Shown here: positions 62,311 through 64,000 of the stretch, one piece after another
Layout: each line of letters starts with the position of its first letter
Numbering within the stretch: position 1 is the stretch's first letter
NCBI RefSeq assembly: GCF_022227765.1
Contig: NZ_JAJMLZ010000005.1
Location: 186,001-250,000, forward strand
Direction: 5' to 3'
Length of the DNA stretch: 64,000 nt
Source: Ectothiorhodospira shaposhnikovii
Lineage (GTDB): Bacteria; Pseudomonadota; Gammaproteobacteria; Ectothiorhodospirales; Ectothiorhodospiraceae
Translations under genes and position numbers: made by a program
The notes under the pieces: generated by a model
Databases searched by the model: none
What the model was told of the DNA's origin: nothing
Seen by the model: the letters and a program-made list of their open reading frames with translations, nothing else

Positions 62311-63315
62311 ATGAACAGAAAGACCCTGATTGCCTCTTCCGTCGCCGCTGCCCTGGCCGTGCCCGCCATGGCTCAGGCCGGTGAACTCAACTTTGATTTC
62401 TACGGCTCCGCCCGAGTGCAGGTGGAGTCCGTGCGTCCCGATAACCGGGAGCATCTGGACTCCTATACCGGCGTGCGGGATGCCTATTCCAACATCGGTT
62501 TCAACGCGGACTATCCCCTGATGGAAGGCCTGACCCTGATCGGTCAGCTGGAACTGCCCCTGGATCTGGCCAACAAGGCCGTTCAGGACCCGTGGGACCA
62601 GGAGCAGGATGTGCGCGTGGCCCAGATCGGTGTCCAGGGCGAGATGGGGACCTTCCTGTACGGCCAGATGTGGTTGCCCTACTACAATGCCATCGCCGCC
62701 CCGGTGGACATGTTCAGCACCTACTACAGCGGGTTTGCCACCTATACGGCATTTCGTCGCGGCGACACCATCAGCTACTACAGCCCGGACATGAATGGCC
62801 TGTCCTTCGCCTTCGCCTGGAGTGAGGACAACGGTGCCGACGGGGATAACCGGGTTCAGCTGACCGGTAGCTACAGCTTCGGCGACACCACCCTGTCCAT
62901 CGGCATGGATGAGCTCAATGGAAATGACAATACTCGAATCATGGGTGTTTCTGCCGCTCATGCCATCGGTAATCTGTATCTGGCAGGCAAGTTCGAGCGT
63001 ATCAGCAGCGATGATGATGCGACTGACGGGAACAATGCCGTCAATGTCTATGCCGGCTATACCCTGGGCAAGAACACCTTCAAGCTGATGGTGGCCGAGG
63101 TGGAAGGGTACGGCGATAGCATCGTTCATGTGGGGATCGACCATCAATTCACTCCCAGCCTGAAGTTCTTCGCCGAGTACTATTTCGAGCAGGAAACCGC
63201 CGCGATCACCGAGAAGCGGGGTGGACTGCAGCAGCCTTATGACAGCAGCCAGGATACCCTGGGCGATGTTCGTGGCGGCCAGGTCTTCGCCGCTGGCATG
63301 CGTTTCGACTTCTGA
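62311..63315 (+). CDS. Gram-negative trimeric porin
   Basis: A 334-residue outer-membrane porin. ATG 62311 starts a signal peptide (TLIASSVAAALAVPAMAQA); the frame upstream runs through proX and was not used. The mature part begins ELNFDFYGSARVQVES, shows the alternating hydrophobic strands of a 16-strand barrel and ends in the C-terminal aromatic signature AAGMRFDF required for BAM insertion. There are many acidic residues, as expected for a halophile. Downstream of proX, 95 bases away. Confidence 0.9.
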   Translation: MNRKTLIASSVAAALAVPAMAQAGELNFDFYGSARVQVESVRPDNREHLDSYTGVRDAYSNIGFNADYPLMEGLTLIGQLELPLDLANKAVQDPWDQEQDVRVAQIGVQGEMGTFLYGQMWLPYYNAIAAPVDMFSTYYSGFATYTAFRRGDTISYYSPDMNGLSFAFAWSEDNGADGDNRVQLTGSYSFGDTTLSIGMDELNGNDNTRIMGVSAAHAIGNLYLAGKFERISSDDDATDGNNAVNVYAGYTLGKNTFKLMVAEVEGYGDSIVHVGIDHQFTPSLKFFAEYYFEQETAAITEKRGGLQQPYDSSQDTLGDVRGGQVFAAGMRFDF

Positions 63316-63329
63316 TTGACCCTTTCGTC

Positions 63330-63360
63330 GGCGGGCCGGCTCCCAAGGGGGTGGCCCGCC
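63330..63360 (+). terminator. Possible terminator after the porin
   Basis: GGCGGGCC (63330-63337) and GGCCCGCC (63353-63360) form a perfect 8-bp stem. No strong T-run follows, so termination is uncertain. Confidence 0.4.
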
Positions 63361-63462
63361 GCTTCCCGGCCGTGCTTTTGCGCTGCAATACCTTTACCCC
63401 GCTGCCTCCCTTTCACTATCCTGTGCGCAACACCACCACAGGCCCTCGGGGCACCATCCACC

Positions 63463-64000
63463 ATGGCCCATATTCTCGGCATCGGCGTCGCCACCCTGGA
63501 CATCATCAACATCGTTGACCACTATCCGGTGGAGGACGAGGAGATCCGCGCCCGGGAACAGCGCGCCTCTCCCGGCGGCAATACCGCCAACAGCCTGTAT
63601 GTGCTGCAGCAACTGGGGCACCAGTGCGACCTGGCCGCCGTGGTGGCCGATGATCCGGACGGCGAACATCTGCTGTCCCTGCTGGCGGAGCGGGGGATCA
63701 ACGTGGAAACCTGTCGCCGGCGCACCGGGCGCACCCCCTGTTCCTACATCACCCTCAATGCCGCCAACGGTTCCCGCACCATCGTCCACTACCGCAACCT
63801 GCCGGAACTGGACGCCCCTCATGTGGCCAAGCTGAACCTGGACAAGTATCAATGGGTGCACGTGCAGGCCCGGGATACCCACACCACCAGCCGCATGCTC
63901 CAGGCCCTGCGCAGCCAGCAGAAATCCCATCAGCCCATCTCCCTGGAGGTGGAAAAGGACCGGGACGGGGTGGACATGCTGTTCGGGCAACCGGATGTGA
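63463..64000 (+). CDS. PfkB-family carbohydrate kinase, N-terminal part (runs off the right edge)
   Basis: About 179 codons are visible from ATG 63463 with no stop before the window ends. The start MAHILGIGVATLDIINIVD, the sugar-binding GG motif (ASPGGNTANSLYVLQQLG) and AAVVADDPDGEHLL are PfkB/ribokinase signatures, closest to ketohexokinase-like members. The catalytic DTxGAGD block lies beyond the window. This is the second PfkB gene in the window. Confidence 0.85.
   Translation, partial: MAHILGIGVATLDIINIVDHYPVEDEEIRAREQRASPGGNTANSLYVLQQLGHQCDLAAVVADDPDGEHLLSLLAERGINVETCRRRTGRTPCSYITLNAANGSRTIVHYRNLPELDAPHVAKLNLDKYQWVHVQARDTHTTSRMLQALRSQQKSHQPISLEVEKDRDGVDMLFGQPDV

Overview
The window reads as a high-GC gammaproteobacterial chromosome. 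The gene content and order (polA next to engB; coaBC-dut-algC-argB followed by pyrE and xthA; ResB/CcsB-type cytochrome c maturation; cytochrome c4; persulfide dioxygenase) fit a halophilic or haloalkaliphilic sulfur-oxidising member of the Chromatiales, probably Ectothiorhodospiraceae. That assignment is inference from gene content, not a search result.

Layout. 1-4580: the start of sucA (leftward), then uvrD and an orphan TRAP-type binding lipoprotein. 4577-12775: an island with different base composition. It replaces the 3' half of a small HNH gene and carries two modules separated by gene debris: a RecQ-like helicase fused to a phosphoribosyltransferase plus a DprA-like protein, and a PHP/SMC-like ATPase (TrlF type) plus an AlbA_2/HATPase protein. 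It looks like an anti-mobile-element (defence) island. 12776-18722: a DUF2782 gene, a LOG-family gene, polA, two tandem small-RNA candidates with C-rich hairpin loops, engB and cytochrome c4. 18916-24237: resB-ccsB, an EEP-family hydrolase and a PfkB sugar kinase.

24364-33773 is the most interesting part. Leftward genes encode a MarR regulator, an N-carbamoyl-amino-acid-hydrolase-like enzyme, an isochorismatase-fold amidohydrolase, an aspartate-carbamoyltransferase homologue lacking the aspartate side-chain-binding arginine, an asparagine-synthetase-type amidotransferase and an MscS channel. Sucrose synthase is divergent from the MarR gene. Ectothiorhodospira marismortui is known to accumulate N-alpha-carbamoyl-L-glutamine 1-amide (CGA) as a compatible solute. 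A transcarbamoylase plus an amidotransferase are the two activities needed to make it from glutamine, and the two hydrolases could recycle it. I propose this as a candidate CGA synthesis and turnover cluster.

33783-47195 holds a barnase/barstar pair with a lipoprotein RNase, a DUF2845 protein, a 1153-residue-class secreted multidomain protein, ETHE1-type persulfide dioxygenase, and a three-gene set (beta-propeller-like, membrane protein, 1456-residue exported protein) of unknown function. 47249-56659 holds an MFS transporter, a DUF938 methyltransferase, a thioredoxin-fold lipoprotein and the conserved coaBC-dut-algC-argB / pyrE / xthA block. 56880-64000 is an osmoprotectant uptake region (BCCT choline transporter, ProV-ProW-ProX ABC system), followed by a porin and the start of a second PfkB-type kinase.

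Two families of palindromic intergenic repeats are scattered through the window but I found none inside the 4.6-12.7 kb island. No rRNA, tRNA or CRISPR array was recognised.
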